A DNA stretch of 64,000 nucleotides from Rhodospirillales bacterium BBD 1991-14. Lineage in GTDB: Bacteria; Pseudomonadota; Alphaproteobacteria; Kiloniellales; Kiloniellaceae. Shown here piece by piece: positions 41,249 through 50,302 of the stretch. Numbering within the stretch: position 1 is the stretch's first letter; every line of letters starts with the position of its first letter. The DNA lies in the NCBI GenBank assembly GCA_001657395.1, contig LYSY01000011.1, forward strand, positions 1 to 64,000. Reading direction: 5' to 3'. Under the pieces are notes generated by a model that worked only from the letters and a program-made list of their open reading frames with translations, made no database searches and was not told the origin of the DNA. Made by a program: the position numbers and the translations under genes.

Positions 41249-41878
41249 TCAGGCCTTGTAACCGAGGCCGACCAGAAGGTTCCGGGTCTCGGCCAATGGC
41301 AGCCCGACGACGTTGGGATAGGAGCCGATGATGCGCGGGATAAAGGCGGCGGCGCGGCCCTGGATGGCGTAGCCGCCGGCCTTGCCGTGCCACTCGCCAC
41401 TGGCAAGGTACCCGTCGATCTCTTCCCCGGAGAGGCGCTTGAAGACCACGGCGGTGGTCACCAGCGTGTCCGCCCGGCGCCCGTCGGGCGCATGGACGAC
41501 CACCGCGCCCAGAACCCGGTGCCGGCGTCCCGAGAGCAGGGCGAGGCAGCGCCGCGCGGTCGCTTCGTCCTCCGCCTTGGGCAGGATGCGCCGACCGACG
41601 GCAACCACGGTGTCGGCGGCCAGCACGAAAGCGCCGGGGTGGCGCGCAGCGACGGCATCAGCCTTTTCCGCCGCGACCCGCCGCGCATACTGCGGCGGCA
41701 GTTCGCGCGCCCGCGGCGTTTCGTCGACATCGGCAGGATCGATATCAGCCGGTGTCATGCCGATCTGCTGCAGCAACTGGAGGCGCCGCGGCGAGGCGGA
41801 GGCCAGCACCAGCGGTGCAGCATCGGTCAGCGGCCCGGTCTCGGCCAGGCCGGGCTGCTTACCCTGCGGAACGGCCAT
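41249..41878 (-). CDS. maf: Maf family nucleoside-triphosphate pyrophosphatase
   Basis: Enzyme of 209 residues that hydrolyses non-canonical or modified nucleoside triphosphates. Landmarks are LASASPRRLQLLQQIG, YARRVAAEKADAV, FVLAADTVVAVG, SGEWHGKAGGYAIQG and SYPNVVGLPLAETRNLL. The GxAGxxAIQG form resembles the YhdE subgroup acting on dTTP/UTP. It lies between infA and RNase E/G, as in many Alphaproteobacteria. Confidence 0.93.
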   Translation of the reverse strand: MAVPQGKQPGLAETGPLTDAAPLVLASASPRRLQLLQQIGMTPADIDPADVDETPRARELPPQYARRVAAEKADAVAARHPGAFVLAADTVVAVGRRILPKAEDEATARRCLALLSGRRHRVLGAVVVHAPDGRRADTLVTTAVVFKRLSGEEIDGYLASGEWHGKAGGYAIQGRAAAFIPRIIGSYPNVVGLPLAETRNLLVGLGYKA

Positions 41879-41894
41879 GATCCGGCCCGCAGCC

Positions 41895-42113
41895 CTACTT
41901 GTAGCGGAAAGTGATGCGGCCCTTGGTCAGGTCATAGGGCGTCATCTCCACGTTCACGCGGTCGCCCGCCAGAACGCGGATGCGGTGCTTGCGCATCTTG
42001 CCGGCGGTATGGGCCAGCACTTCGTGGTCGTTGTCCAGCTTCACGCGAAACATCGCGTTGGGCAGCAGTTCCACCACGGTACCTTGAAACTCGAGCAGGT
42101 CTTCCTTGGCCAT
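41895..42113 (-). CDS. infA: translation initiation factor IF-1
   Basis: 72-residue S1/OB-fold protein ([19 protein letters not shown] ... [13 protein letters not shown]) that binds the ribosomal A site during initiation. Full length and near-identical to the family consensus. It begins a downstream group infA-maf-RNase E/G-yacG-protease and has its own predicted promoter 97 bp upstream. Confidence 0.98.
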   Translation of the reverse strand: MAKEDLLEFQGTVVELLPNAMFRVKLDNDHEVLAHTAGKMRKHRIRVLAGDRVNVEMTPYDLTKGRITFRYK

Positions 42114-42209
42114 CAGTCCTTCGATCTTGGCAATTCGCCGAAGCTTTGGCCGCCCCGGCCCCGATCATCTCCCGGTCCCCGGCCTCTCACCCCGGGGCAA
42201 TGCGCGCGG

Positions 42210-42238
42210 ATGATACAGAAAAGCTCGGCGAAGAACAA
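42210..42238 (-). promoter_or_regulatory. predicted sigma-70-type promoter for infA
   Basis: On the minus strand TTGTTC (42233-42238) and TATCAT (42210-42215) are separated by exactly 17 bases, a good match to the housekeeping promoter of Alphaproteobacteria. Transcription would begin about 90 nt before the infA start codon. Confidence 0.55.
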
Positions 42239-42315
42239 ACACCCCGATCAGCACCCCTGGAATGGTCAAAAACCCCGCAAAATCAAGGCGAAATGAGGAA
42301 GTCCGTACTGCGCGC

Positions 42316-42759
42316 TCAGTGCGCGGGCTTGAGGTCCAGGGTGAAACGCTCCTCGATGCGCTTGCGCAGTTGATCGCGCACGGCACGATAGGCCTGCAGC
42401 CTCGTGTCCCGGCTGCCTTCGATAATGGAGGGATCGAAGGTGTTCCAGAACTCCACGTCGCAGGCCATGGTGCGGGTCAATTCCACCGCCTGATGCTGGG
42501 CTTCCGGCGAGAGGGAAATGATAAGGTCGTAGGAGGTGTCCTCCAGGTCGTCAAAGGCCTTGGCACGATGCTTGGAGATGTCGATGCCGATCTCGTCCAT
42601 CACCTCGATGACAAAGCCGTCGATCTCCTGCGGGCGCACACCAACGGAGTCGACGTAGATGCGATGCCCCAGCAGATGCTTCAGCAGCGCCTCGCCCATG
42701 GGAGAGCGCACCGAGTTGTGCGTGCAGGCAAAGAGCACCGCTTCGGGAAGATCGCCCAT
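42316..42759 (-). CDS. low-molecular-weight protein-tyrosine phosphatase family protein
   Basis: Phosphatase-fold protein of 147 residues. The P-loop C-x5-R is CTHNSVR at Cys12-Arg18, followed by SPMGEALL; the acid Asp lies in FWNTFDPS. It may dephosphorylate tyrosine on proteins, or be an arsenate-reductase-like relative. Its position next to UPF0262 and hisD is conserved in Alphaproteobacteria. The gene starts 9 bp after UPF0262. Confidence 0.9.
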   Translation of the reverse strand: MGDLPEAVLFACTHNSVRSPMGEALLKHLLGHRIYVDSVGVRPQEIDGFVIEVMDEIGIDISKHRAKAFDDLEDTSYDLIISLSPEAQHQAVELTRTMACDVEFWNTFDPSIIEGSRDTRLQAYRAVRDQLRKRIEERFTLDLKPAH

Positions 42760-42768
42760 TCGGTCGGG

Positions 42769-43326
42769 CTACCCGCGGATGTGGAGTACGCAGATCAAGG
42801 TGAACAGCCGCCGCGCCGTGGGGAAGTCGATTTCGATCTTGCCGTCCAGGCGCTCGCGCAGCAGTTCCGATCCGTCGTTGTGGAGGCCCCGCCGGCCCAT
42901 ATCGATCGCCTCGATCTTGGCGGGGCTGGCGGTCTTGATGGCTTCGTAATAGCTCTCGCAGACGGCGAAGTAATCCTTGATCACCCGGCGGAAGGGCAGC
43001 AACGGCAAGGTCACGACCCCAAGCGTCTGACCCTCCACGGTGCGGATGTCCCAAAGCAGCCGGTTTTCCGAGATCGAGAGGTGCAGATGATAGGGTCCGG
43101 CAAAGTCGCCAACCGGGTAGAAGACGTTCTCTTCCAGAAGATCATAGATGGCGACGGCGCGCTCGTGCTCGACCTCCGGGCTGCGCCGCACCACTGAGCT
43201 GTCATCCAGGGTGATCTCGGCCAGGCGCTGGGTCGGATCGGCCGCCCTTTGGTCCGTCGGGGCTTGGCCCGCCGAGGCCTGGTCTGCCGGCGTGTTGGGC
43301 GCGTCCTTATCCTCCTCCGCAGCCAT
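42769..43326 (-). CDS. UPF0262 family protein
   Basis: Protein of 185 residues of unknown function. After a disordered, acidic Ala/Gln-rich stretch of about 35 residues, [38 protein letters not shown] and [18 protein letters not shown] mark the conserved domain, found mainly in Alphaproteobacteria. It sits 31 bp after hisD. The extended start of the frame to 43413 is ignored because it overlaps hisD. Confidence 0.9.
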   Translation of the reverse strand: MAAEEDKDAPNTPADQASAGQAPTDQRAADPTQRLAEITLDDSSVVRRSPEVEHERAVAIYDLLEENVFYPVGDFAGPYHLHLSISENRLLWDIRTVEGQTLGVVTLPLLPFRRVIKDYFAVCESYYEAIKTASPAKIEAIDMGRRGLHNDGSELLRERLDGKIEIDFPTARRLFTLICVLHIRG

Positions 43327-43357
43327 GATGCGCCAGCCCTCCCTCGCCCGCCGACCG

Positions 43358-44665
43358 TCAGGACGGTTCCGGATTGGCCGCCAGGCGCAGGGCGACGGAG
43401 CGGGCGTGGGCATCCAGGCCCTCCGCCTCGGCGAGGCGCACCGTCGCCGGACCGATGGCGCGGATCGACTCGGCGTCGCAGGCCACGATGGAAGAGCGCT
43501 TCATGAAATCGAGCACCGAGAGGCCGGAGGAAAAGCGCGCCGAGCGGGCCGTCGGAAGGACGTGGTTGGGGCCCGCCAGATAATCGCCGATGGCTTCCGG
43601 CGTGTGGCGGCCCAGGAAGATGGCGCCGGCGTTGCGCACCTGACGGGCCAGAGCGTCGGGATCGGCCACGGCCAGTTCCAGGTGCTCCGGGGCGATGCGG
43701 TCTATCAAGGCCGGCGCCTCTGCCATGGAGCCCAGCAGCACGATGGCGCCGTGATCCCGCCAGCTTGCCCCGGCGATCTCCCGCCGCGGCAGCGTTGCGA
43801 GCTGCGCGTCGACAGCCGCCGCGACCGCGTCGGCGAAACCGGCGTCGTCGGTGATCAGGATCGACTGCGCGGCGGTATCATGCTCGGCCTGGGACAGCAG
43901 GTCGGCGGCGATCAGGTCCGGCCGGTTGTCGGCGTCGGCCACCACCAGCACCTCCGAGGGGCCGGCGATCATGTCGATCCCCACGGTGCCGAAGACGCGG
44001 CGCTTGGCCGCGGCCACATAGGCGTTGCCGGGCCCGACGATCTTGTCCACCGGTCGGATGGTCTCGGTGCCAAAGGCCAGAGCCGCGATGGCCTGGGCGC
44101 CGCCGACCCGGTACACCTCGCTCACCCCGGCCAGGCGCGCCGCCGCCAGCACCAGAGGATTCACCACGCCGTCGGGCGTCGGCACGGTCATCACCAGGCG
44201 CTCGACACCCGCAACCTTGGCCGGCAGCGCGTTCATCAGCACCGAAGAGGGATAGGCCGCCGTGCCACCGGGAACATAGAGACCGGCGGCCGCCACCGCT
44301 GTCCAGCGATGGCCAAGGCGCACACCCGCCGGGTCGCGGTAGTCCAGATCCTCGGGCTTCTGGCGATTGTGGTAGTCGGCAATGCGCTCCGCCGCCAGCC
44401 GCAACGCGGCCAGAGTCTCCGGGTCGCAGTCCGCCTCCGCCGCAGCCAGGTCCTCTTCGGAAATCCGCAGGCCGGCGGCACTGAGGCTCAGCCGGTCGAA
44501 GCGCTCAGTGTAGGCGATCAAGGCCGCGTCGCCCTGCCGGCGGACCGTTTCCAGGATCTCGGCGACCGCCGCGTCGACGTCTTCGTCGGTCTCGCGCTTG
44601 CCGCTCAGCAAGGCGGTAAAGGCAGTCTCGAAGTCGGGATCGCTGCTGTTGAGCCTAAGCGGCAT
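43358..44665 (-). CDS. hisD: histidinol dehydrogenase
   Basis: Enzyme of 435 residues catalysing the last two oxidations of histidine synthesis, histidinol to histidine. [64 protein letters not shown] and [14 protein letters not shown] are highly conserved; the His of the last motif helps bind zinc. The ATG at 44665 is chosen; it overlaps hisG by 11 bases. The other histidine genes are not here. Confidence 0.96.
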   Translation of the reverse strand: MPLRLNSSDPDFETAFTALLSGKRETDEDVDAAVAEILETVRRQGDAALIAYTERFDRLSLSAAGLRISEEDLAAAEADCDPETLAALRLAAERIADYHNRQKPEDLDYRDPAGVRLGHRWTAVAAAGLYVPGGTAAYPSSVLMNALPAKVAGVERLVMTVPTPDGVVNPLVLAAARLAGVSEVYRVGGAQAIAALAFGTETIRPVDKIVGPGNAYVAAAKRRVFGTVGIDMIAGPSEVLVVADADNRPDLIAADLLSQAEHDTAAQSILITDDAGFADAVAAAVDAQLATLPRREIAGASWRDHGAIVLLGSMAEAPALIDRIAPEHLELAVADPDALARQVRNAGAIFLGRHTPEAIGDYLAGPNHVLPTARSARFSSGLSVLDFMKRSSIVACDAESIRAIGPATVRLAEAEGLDAHARSVALRLAANPEPS

Positions 44666-45317
44666 CGGCAACCTCGCGGAAGCCTTCGACCAGCTCCGAG
44701 AGCTCCTGCGAGCGGGTCTTGAAGGCGGCCCGGTTGACGATCAGCCGCGAGGTCACCTCGGCGATGGTTTCCACCTCCACCAGATCATTGGCACGCAGCG
44801 TCGAGCCGGTGGAAACCAGATCGACGATGCGCCGGCAGAGGCCGAGGCCGGGCGCCAGTTCCATCGCGCCGTTCAGCTTGATGCACTCCGCCTGCACACC
44901 GCGGGCGGCGAAATGACGCCGTGTGATCTCCGGATACTTGGTGGCGACGCGGATATGGCTCCATCGGCTGGGGTCGTCGCTCTCGGCAAGCTGGCGCGGC
45001 GCGGCCACCGAAAGGCGGCAGTGCCCGATGTCCAGGTCGACCGGGGCATAGAGCTCCGGATAGTCGAACTCCATCAGAATGTCGTTGCCCGCGACCCCCA
45101 GATGCGCCGCGCCGAAGGCGACGAAGGTCGCGACATCGAAGGAGCGTACCCGGATGATGTCGAGGCCGGGCCGATTGGTCTTGAAGCGCAGCTGGCGGGC
45201 TCCGTCGTCCGCGAAGGCGGGCTCGGGCTCGATGCCGACCCGGCTCATCAACGGCGTCAGTTCCTTCAGGATCCGCCCCTTGGGCACTGCCAGGATCAGG
45301 GCTTCGTTCGAGGTCAC
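44655..45317 (-). CDS. hisG: ATP phosphoribosyltransferase, short form
   Basis: First enzyme of histidine synthesis, 220 residues. [48 protein letters not shown] and [18 protein letters not shown], the PRPP loop, are visible. The ~220-residue length lacks the C-terminal regulatory domain of long HisG, so it needs the HisZ subunit for activity and feedback control; hisZ is not in the window. It is separated from DUF2948 by 210 bp with no gene, and overlaps hisD downstream. Confidence 0.95.
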   Translation of the reverse strand: MTSNEALILAVPKGRILKELTPLMSRVGIEPEPAFADDGARQLRFKTNRPGLDIIRVRSFDVATFVAFGAAHLGVAGNDILMEFDYPELYAPVDLDIGHCRLSVAAPRQLAESDDPSRWSHIRVATKYPEITRRHFAARGVQAECIKLNGAMELAPGLGLCRRIVDLVSTGSTLRANDLVEVETIAEVTSRLIVNRAAFKTRSQELSELVEGFREVADAA

Positions 45318-45527
45318 AGCTTCGCTCCGCGGTGGTCAACCATTGCCTTCAACCCTGGGGGCTTCAACCATGAGGGCCGGAAGGGCGGCCGCAGGTCCAG
45401 GCCCACCCATCGGCCCGGCTTGTGCCCGTACGGGCCGCTTTCAGCCGCCCTGGTATGGCGATTTTTCCCCGGAATTGCCACCGCCTTTTTCGGACCGGCA
45501 CCGGCTTCCGCCGGCCGCGAAGGCCGA

Positions 45528-46112
45528 TCAGCCGGAGGATCCGCCCTCGGAGGTTGCCGGCGCTTCGCCCTCTTCAAGCTCATGCTCGGGCCGCCAGCGG
45601 GTCGGCCAGGGCCGGCCAAGGTCCTCCAGATGGCAGCGCACGGCCTCCACCTCCAGGCGTATGGCCGCGTCGCCCGCGAACAGCAGGGTAATCGACCGGG
45701 GCTCCGACGTAATCGTCAGCAGGTTCAGGATCTCGCCCTTGGCATCGGCAGAGAGCCCGCGAAAGCGGACCTGCTGGACCTTGTCGAAGCAGACGCCGCA
45801 ATTCACCCGTTCGAAGGGCGGCGGATCCTCACTGTCGTCGAAGCGTGCGTCTTCGCCCTCAGGCGCAGGCTGTGGGCGCGAGGGCGCCTCTCTGGTGGCC
45901 GCGTCGGCCTGATCCTTCGGCCAGTGAAAGCGGTTTGCCACCAGGACGAAGCGCTTTTCCTTGGGCATGAAAGCCATATCAACCCGCGGCACGAGGGCGT
46001 CCTGAAGCAGGGCTGCAATGACGTCCATGTCCTGGGGGTCGTGCGCGCGCAGCCGCAGCGGCGCCGTTCCATCCTCCATCGGGCCTTCGCCCTTTGGGCT
46101 GTCCGCCGCCAT
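45528..46112 (-). CDS. DUF2948 family protein
   Basis: Protein of 194 residues of unknown function, typical of Alphaproteobacteria next to murA and hisG. LRLRAHDPQDMDVIAALLQDALVPRVDMAFMPKEKRFVLVANRFHW is the domain start and VRFRGLSADAKGEILNLLTI and AIRLEVEAVRCHLEDLGRPWPT its end. Its start codon overlaps the murA stop as TAATG. A low-complexity acidic tail follows the domain. Confidence 0.9.
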   Translation of the reverse strand: MAADSPKGEGPMEDGTAPLRLRAHDPQDMDVIAALLQDALVPRVDMAFMPKEKRFVLVANRFHWPKDQADAATREAPSRPQPAPEGEDARFDDSEDPPPFERVNCGVCFDKVQQVRFRGLSADAKGEILNLLTITSEPRSITLLFAGDAAIRLEVEAVRCHLEDLGRPWPTRWRPEHELEEGEAPATSEGGSSG

Positions 46113-47407
46113 TACTCAGCGGTCCTGCGCCGGGTGATGGACGCACCGCAGGCGGCAAGCTTCTGCTCCAGGCGTTCGTAGCCGCGGTCGAGATGGTAGA
46201 CCCGGTTCAGGACCGTCTCGCCCTCGGCCGCCAAGCCGGCCAGAACCAGCGAGACGGAGGCGCGCAGATCGGTCGCCATGACTTCCGCGCCGGTCAGGCG
46301 TTCCTGTCCGCGCACCATCGCCGAGGCACCGTGGACGTTTACGTTCGCGCCCATCCGGCTGAGTTCCGGCACGTGCATGAAGCGGTTCTCAAAAATCGAT
46401 TCGGTAATCATCGAGGCCCCGTCCGCAGTGGACATAAGGGCCATGGTCTGCGCCTGCAAGTCTGTCGGAAACCCGGGATAGGGCTCGGTCATGACGTCGA
46501 CACCCATCACCCGCCCGTTGGCACGGCTGACCTTGAGGCCGCGGTTGGTTTCCTGGACCGAAACCCCGGCCTCACTCAGGATCTCGATCACGGCGGCCAG
46601 ATGGTCGGCACGGCCGCCGATCAGATCCAGCTCCCCGTCGGTGATCGCCGCAGCCATGGCGTAGGTGCCCGTCTCGATCCGGTCGGCCACGACCGCGTGG
46701 GACGCACCCTGCAGACGCTCGACCCCGCGCACCGTGATGCGGTCGCTGCCCAGGCCCTCGATCTCCGCACCCATCTTGATCAGGCATTCGCCCAGGTCGA
46801 CCACCTCCGGCTCGCGCGCGGCGTTGACCAACTGGGTCTCCCCCTTGGCCAGGCAGGCGGCCATCAGCAGGTTCTCGGTCGCCCCGACCGAAATCTTGGG
46901 GAAGACCACCGCCGCCCCGATCAGCCCCGACGGCGCGCTGGCGTGGATATAGCCCTCCTCCAGCGTGATCTCCGCACCCAGCAGCTCCAGGCCCTTAAGA
47001 TGCAGGTCGACGGGCCGCGTGCCGATGGCACAGCCGCCAGGAAGCGAGACCTTGGCCTCGCCCATGCGGGCCAGCAGCGGTCCCAGGACCAGAACCGAGG
47101 CGCGCATCTTGCGCACCAGATCGTAAGGCGCCACCACGGAACTGATCGCCCCGGCGCGGAGTTCGAGGACGCCGCCGTTGCTGCCGTTCTCGGCGCCGCC
47201 GTTCATATGCAGGCTGACGCCGTGCTGGGCCAGCAGCCGGGCCATCGTGGAGATATCCGCCAGGTGCGGCACGTTGGACAGCGACAGCGTTTCCTCCGTC
47301 AGGAGGCTGGCCGCCATCAGCGGCAGCGCGGCGTTCTTGGCGCCGCTGATTGTGATCTCGCCCTTCAGCGGCCTGCCGCCCTGGATAACGATCTGGTCCA
47401 TCTTCAC
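46112..47407 (-). CDS. murA: UDP-N-acetylglucosamine 1-carboxyvinyltransferase
   Basis: Enzyme of 431 residues that starts peptidoglycan precursor synthesis by adding enolpyruvate from PEP to UDP-GlcNAc. [17 protein letters not shown] is the N-terminal domain motif and [21 protein letters not shown] holds the catalytic Cys126, the target of fosfomycin. Full length. It leads the run to DUF2948 and his genes on the minus strand, and its stop overlaps the DUF2948 start. Confidence 0.97.
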   Translation of the reverse strand: MKMDQIVIQGGRPLKGEITISGAKNAALPLMAASLLTEETLSLSNVPHLADISTMARLLAQHGVSLHMNGGAENGSNGGVLELRAGAISSVVAPYDLVRKMRASVLVLGPLLARMGEAKVSLPGGCAIGTRPVDLHLKGLELLGAEITLEEGYIHASAPSGLIGAAVVFPKISVGATENLLMAACLAKGETQLVNAAREPEVVDLGECLIKMGAEIEGLGSDRITVRGVERLQGASHAVVADRIETGTYAMAAAITDGELDLIGGRADHLAAVIEILSEAGVSVQETNRGLKVSRANGRVMGVDVMTEPYPGFPTDLQAQTMALMSTADGASMITESIFENRFMHVPELSRMGANVNVHGASAMVRGQERLTGAEVMATDLRASVSLVLAGLAAEGETVLNRVYHLDRGYERLEQKLAACGASITRRRTAE

Positions 47408-47480
47408 TTCACCTTGCGGCCTTTACTTCACCTTTTAGTCGGCGCGGGTCAGTTGGCGCGAGTCAGTTGGCACGGCCGCG

Positions 47481-48035
47481 CTAAAGCCGCGGCAGGGTCA
47501 CGCCACGCTGACCCATGTACTTGCCGGCGCGGTCGGCGTAGGAGACCTCAGGCGCCGAGGCGCCCTTGAGGAAAAGGAACTGACAGGCGCCCTCGTTGGC
47601 ATAGACCTTGGCCGGCAGGGGTGTGGTGTTGGAGAACTCCAGTGTCACATGGCCTTCCCACTCCGGCTCCAGCGGCGTCACGTTCACGATGATGCCGCAG
47701 CGCGCGTAGGTCGACTTGCCCAGGCAGATCACCAGGACGTCGCGGGGAATGCGGAAGTACTCGACCGTGCGCGCCAGAACGAAGGAGTTCGGCGGGATGA
47801 TGCAGATCTCCGTGTCGCGCTCGACGAAACTCTGGTCCGAAAAGTCCTTGGGATCCACCAGGGCGTTGTCGACGTTGGTAAAGATCTTGAACTCACTGGC
47901 GACCCGCGCGTCGTAGCCGTAGGAGCTGACGCCGTAGGAGATCACGCCCTCGCGGCGCTGGGCCTCGACGAAGGGCTCGATCATGCCCCCGTTCTCGGCC
48001 CTTTCACGAATCCAGCTGTCCGGCATGATGGCCAT
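47481..48035 (-). CDS. dcd: dCTP deaminase
   Basis: Enzyme of 184 residues converting dCTP to dUTP for thymidylate synthesis. [47 protein letters not shown] with the catalytic Glu, and [10 protein letters not shown] are the family motifs. The start [14 protein letters not shown] at 48035 is conserved; the frame remains open 21 codons further. It is 73 bp upstream of murA on the same strand. Confidence 0.94.
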   Translation of the reverse strand: MAIMPDSWIRERAENGGMIEPFVEAQRREGVISYGVSSYGYDARVASEFKIFTNVDNALVDPKDFSDQSFVERDTEICIIPPNSFVLARTVEYFRIPRDVLVICLGKSTYARCGIIVNVTPLEPEWEGHVTLEFSNTTPLPAKVYANEGACQFLFLKGASAPEVSYADRAGKYMGQRGVTLPRL

Positions 48036-48225
48036 GGCCGTCACTGTCCCCCTTGATTGAAATCGGCGGGCCCCTGGAGAGACCCTGGGCGGGTGCACGG
48101 CGCCGCCGGGGCCGGCCCTCCCGCTATGGCTGAGGATGGCGCGTTTCTACTGGAAAGCCGGGCGCGCCACAAGCGGGCCGGGCTGGTGCAGCCGGGGCCG
48201 GCGCGCTGTACGGGACCTCTCGCGC

Positions 48226-48528
48226 TCACCGGCCTTGCGGCTCCCCCTCTTCGACAGTCCTGCCGCTGCGGCCGGCGGACGAGACGGTCTCTTCAGCGGC
48301 GGTATCAGACGCCGCGGACTCCGCCGGTGCTCCAGCGTCGCCGGTCTGGGCAGCGCCGAGGGTTTCGCGCCGGCCGCGCTGCTGCGCCTTGCGCTTTCTC
48401 AGGTTGTCCCGCAGGGCCCGGGCCAGACGCTCCTGGCGCCCGGGACCCTCGGCCTGACCGGAGCCTCCGCCCTCGCCGGGACTCCGGCCCGGGGCCTTGA
48501 CCCCACCGTTTCCGCCATTTTCAGCCAT
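48226..48528 (-). CDS. small low-complexity protein with basic RLARALRxNLRKRKAQ helix
   Basis: Protein of 100 residues. The Gly/Ala-rich sequence holds one basic amphipathic segment, RLARALRDNLRKRKAQQRGR, that recurs in small hypothetical proteins of Alphaproteobacteria. The rest is disordered. The start at 48528 is preferred on that basis; only a weak GGGA site precedes it. Function unknown; it may bind RNA or ribosomes through the basic segment. It lies between dcd and tRNA-Thr. Confidence 0.55.
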   Translation of the reverse strand: MAENGGNGGVKAPGRSPGEGGGSGQAEGPGRQERLARALRDNLRKRKAQQRGRRETLGAAQTGDAGAPAESAASDTAAEETVSSAGRSGRTVEEGEPQGR

Positions 48529-48741
48529 TCCCGGACACTGCCGGGCGAATGTGGCGAGGTCAAGACCGCCTGGGACCGCCCCTGCCCGGGGGTCCCGGGA
48601 CCGGGCGGCGCAGCCCGGATTGCAAGCATTTTGAGGGACATAGGGGCCACACCCCGGCCCCGCCGGAAGCCTGCGGAACGGACTTGCCATTGCCGATCAC
48701 CGGTGGCATGGTCCGCCCGCATCAGGCAGATGCCTCTTCGT

Positions 48742-48816
48742 GCCGCCGTAGCTCAGGGGTAGAGCACACCCTTGGTAAGGGTGGGGTCGGGTGTTCAATT
48801 CACCCCGGCGGCACCA
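48742..48816 (+). tRNA. tRNA-Thr (GGT anticodon)
   Basis: 75 nt with an encoded CCA. Acceptor arms are GCCGCCG/CGGCGGC with discriminator A, the D arm GCTC..GAGC. The anticodon arm CACCC-TTGGTAA-GGGTG reads GGT, and the T arm is GGGTG-TTCAATT-CACCC. All arms pair. Confidence 0.97.
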
Positions 48817-48901
48817 TTCTCCTCAACGTATCGCGCTTGGACAGTACCCGCAGCAGCCGGGCCGACAGACTGCATTGCGCGCCCATCGACCCGGCTCATG
48901 C

Positions 48902-49750
48902 CTAGCGGTTGAACTCGATCTCCACGCGGCGGTTGCGGATCTCGGGTGTTTCGACCGGCACCACGGGATCGGCCTTGCCGAAGCCCTGACCGAAAATCTT
49001 CTCCCGTTCGACTCCGCTCTCGACCAGGAAGTCGATCACCGCGTTGGCCCGCTGTTCGGACAGCACTTCGTTGTAGGCATCGCCGCCGACCAGATCCGTA
49101 AAGCCGCTGACGTTGATCATGTCATAGTCCGACTTGTTGGCGGCTGAGATCATGTCCGCCAGCACCGTGCGCGCATCGACTGTCAGATCAGACTTGTCGA
49201 AGTCGAAGAGCACCGTCACCGACCCCGGCACGGGGTCCGGCGCGGGTGGCGGCGGGGCCGCTGCGACCGGCGGCTGTTCCTCCAGCGCGGCCATCGCCGT
49301 CATGAAGCGATCCCGGCAGCCGGCGATATCGTTCGGCTGGCGGTTTTCTTCCTGCTCCTGCATCCAGCAATCGAAGGCGATCTGCGCTGCGACCGCATCC
49401 TGCGGCTTACGCGCCGTGGCTCCGGTTGCCTGGGCCGCGACCAGACGGTCGCGCGCAGCAGTGAGTTCAGGCACCGACTCGTCCGGCAGGTTGCGGGCGC
49501 TGATCAGTTCCGGCTCGACGCCATCACCCTGAGCAGCCTCCATCGCCCGCATGGCGAAGGTGTCGGAATCCCTGTAGTCGCCCTCCTCGTACTCGTTCTG
49601 CGAAAGGCCGACGTATCCGGCGTAGAGGTCGCGGTCGTAAGCCGTGCCCCCCGGCGTTGTCCGCTCGGCCTGGTCCAGCTGGGTCCCCGCGCAGGCCGCC
49701 AGCACCATCAGCCCCAACGACGACATGGCAATGCGCAACGTTCCTCTCAT
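48902..49750 (-). CDS. OmpA family outer-membrane lipoprotein
   Basis: Protein of 282 residues with a lipobox LMVLAAC near residue 17, so lipid-anchored. The OmpA/MotB peptidoglycan-binding domain occupies about residues 170-282: VTVLFDFDKSDLTVDARTVL, INVSGFTDLVGGDAYNEVLSEQRANAVIDFLVESGV and PEIRNRRVEIEFN, including the conserved Asp and Arg that contact meso-diaminopimelate. A Pro/Ala hinge (PPVAAAPPPPAPDPVPG) precedes it. A long helical N-terminal region of unknown role lies between. It links the outer membrane to the cell wall. Confidence 0.88.
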   Translation of the reverse strand: MRGTLRIAMSSLGLMVLAACAGTQLDQAERTTPGGTAYDRDLYAGYVGLSQNEYEEGDYRDSDTFAMRAMEAAQGDGVEPELISARNLPDESVPELTAARDRLVAAQATGATARKPQDAVAAQIAFDCWMQEQEENRQPNDIAGCRDRFMTAMAALEEQPPVAAAPPPPAPDPVPGSVTVLFDFDKSDLTVDARTVLADMISAANKSDYDMINVSGFTDLVGGDAYNEVLSEQRANAVIDFLVESGVEREKIFGQGFGKADPVVPVETPEIRNRRVEIEFNR

Positions 49751-50302
49751 GGCCTCATACTCCCTTGTGTCTCGGGTTTTCGGCCGGGCTCCGGCCATTG
49801 TTGTCACCGACCACGGCGCCCGGTCGCTTGTTGCGAGAAGCGAAGGGCCCTTCCCGGCCAGTCGCCGCCCAAACTTGAAAACGCGCCAGCAATCCAAGAG
49901 CAGAGACCTTCAGGCAGCCGGCCTCTGTGCCTGGCCGTTACCCTGCAACTTTGTCGAGAAGACAGTTTTCTACCAACCGGTACCACTGCTGCCCTCCCAG
50001 CCTTGAAGTGCTGGATCGGCGCGAGCATCTGCGGTTCTCGTTTTCGCTATGCCGAGATGCCCTCTCGCCTGCTGACTGACCGTTTTATCTATTCAATTTC
50101 AAATTATTATAGGAACTCTTTCACTCAGCCAGGGGTTCATTATGTGCCTAGGACAGCAGTCTGCAAGGGACAAAAAAGGACACGGCAGGCTTCGGGAGGC
50201 CGCAGCGGCCTGCCCTGCCCACTTCCCCCTATGATTGAGCAAAAGATCTCTACCAGGGGGCGGGCGGAAGCGCGGCGGGTTGTCGTCAGACGTTGGCGTG
50301 CC
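49751..50302. other. 552-base intergenic region with an AT-rich island
   Basis: No convincing gene. Bases about 50088-50112 are AT-rich (TTTATCTATTCAATTTC, AAATTATTATAG) in GC-rich DNA and include a TATAAT hexamer on the minus strand at 50106-50111, which could drive the OmpA gene 355 bp away, although no good -35 element is seen. Short open frames here are compositionally random. Confidence 0.4.

Noticed and set aside
45318-45527. A gene in the gap between DUF2948 and hisG
   Set aside because: The only open frame (45314-45619) is Pro/Arg-rich, overlaps DUF2948 and has no conserved pattern.
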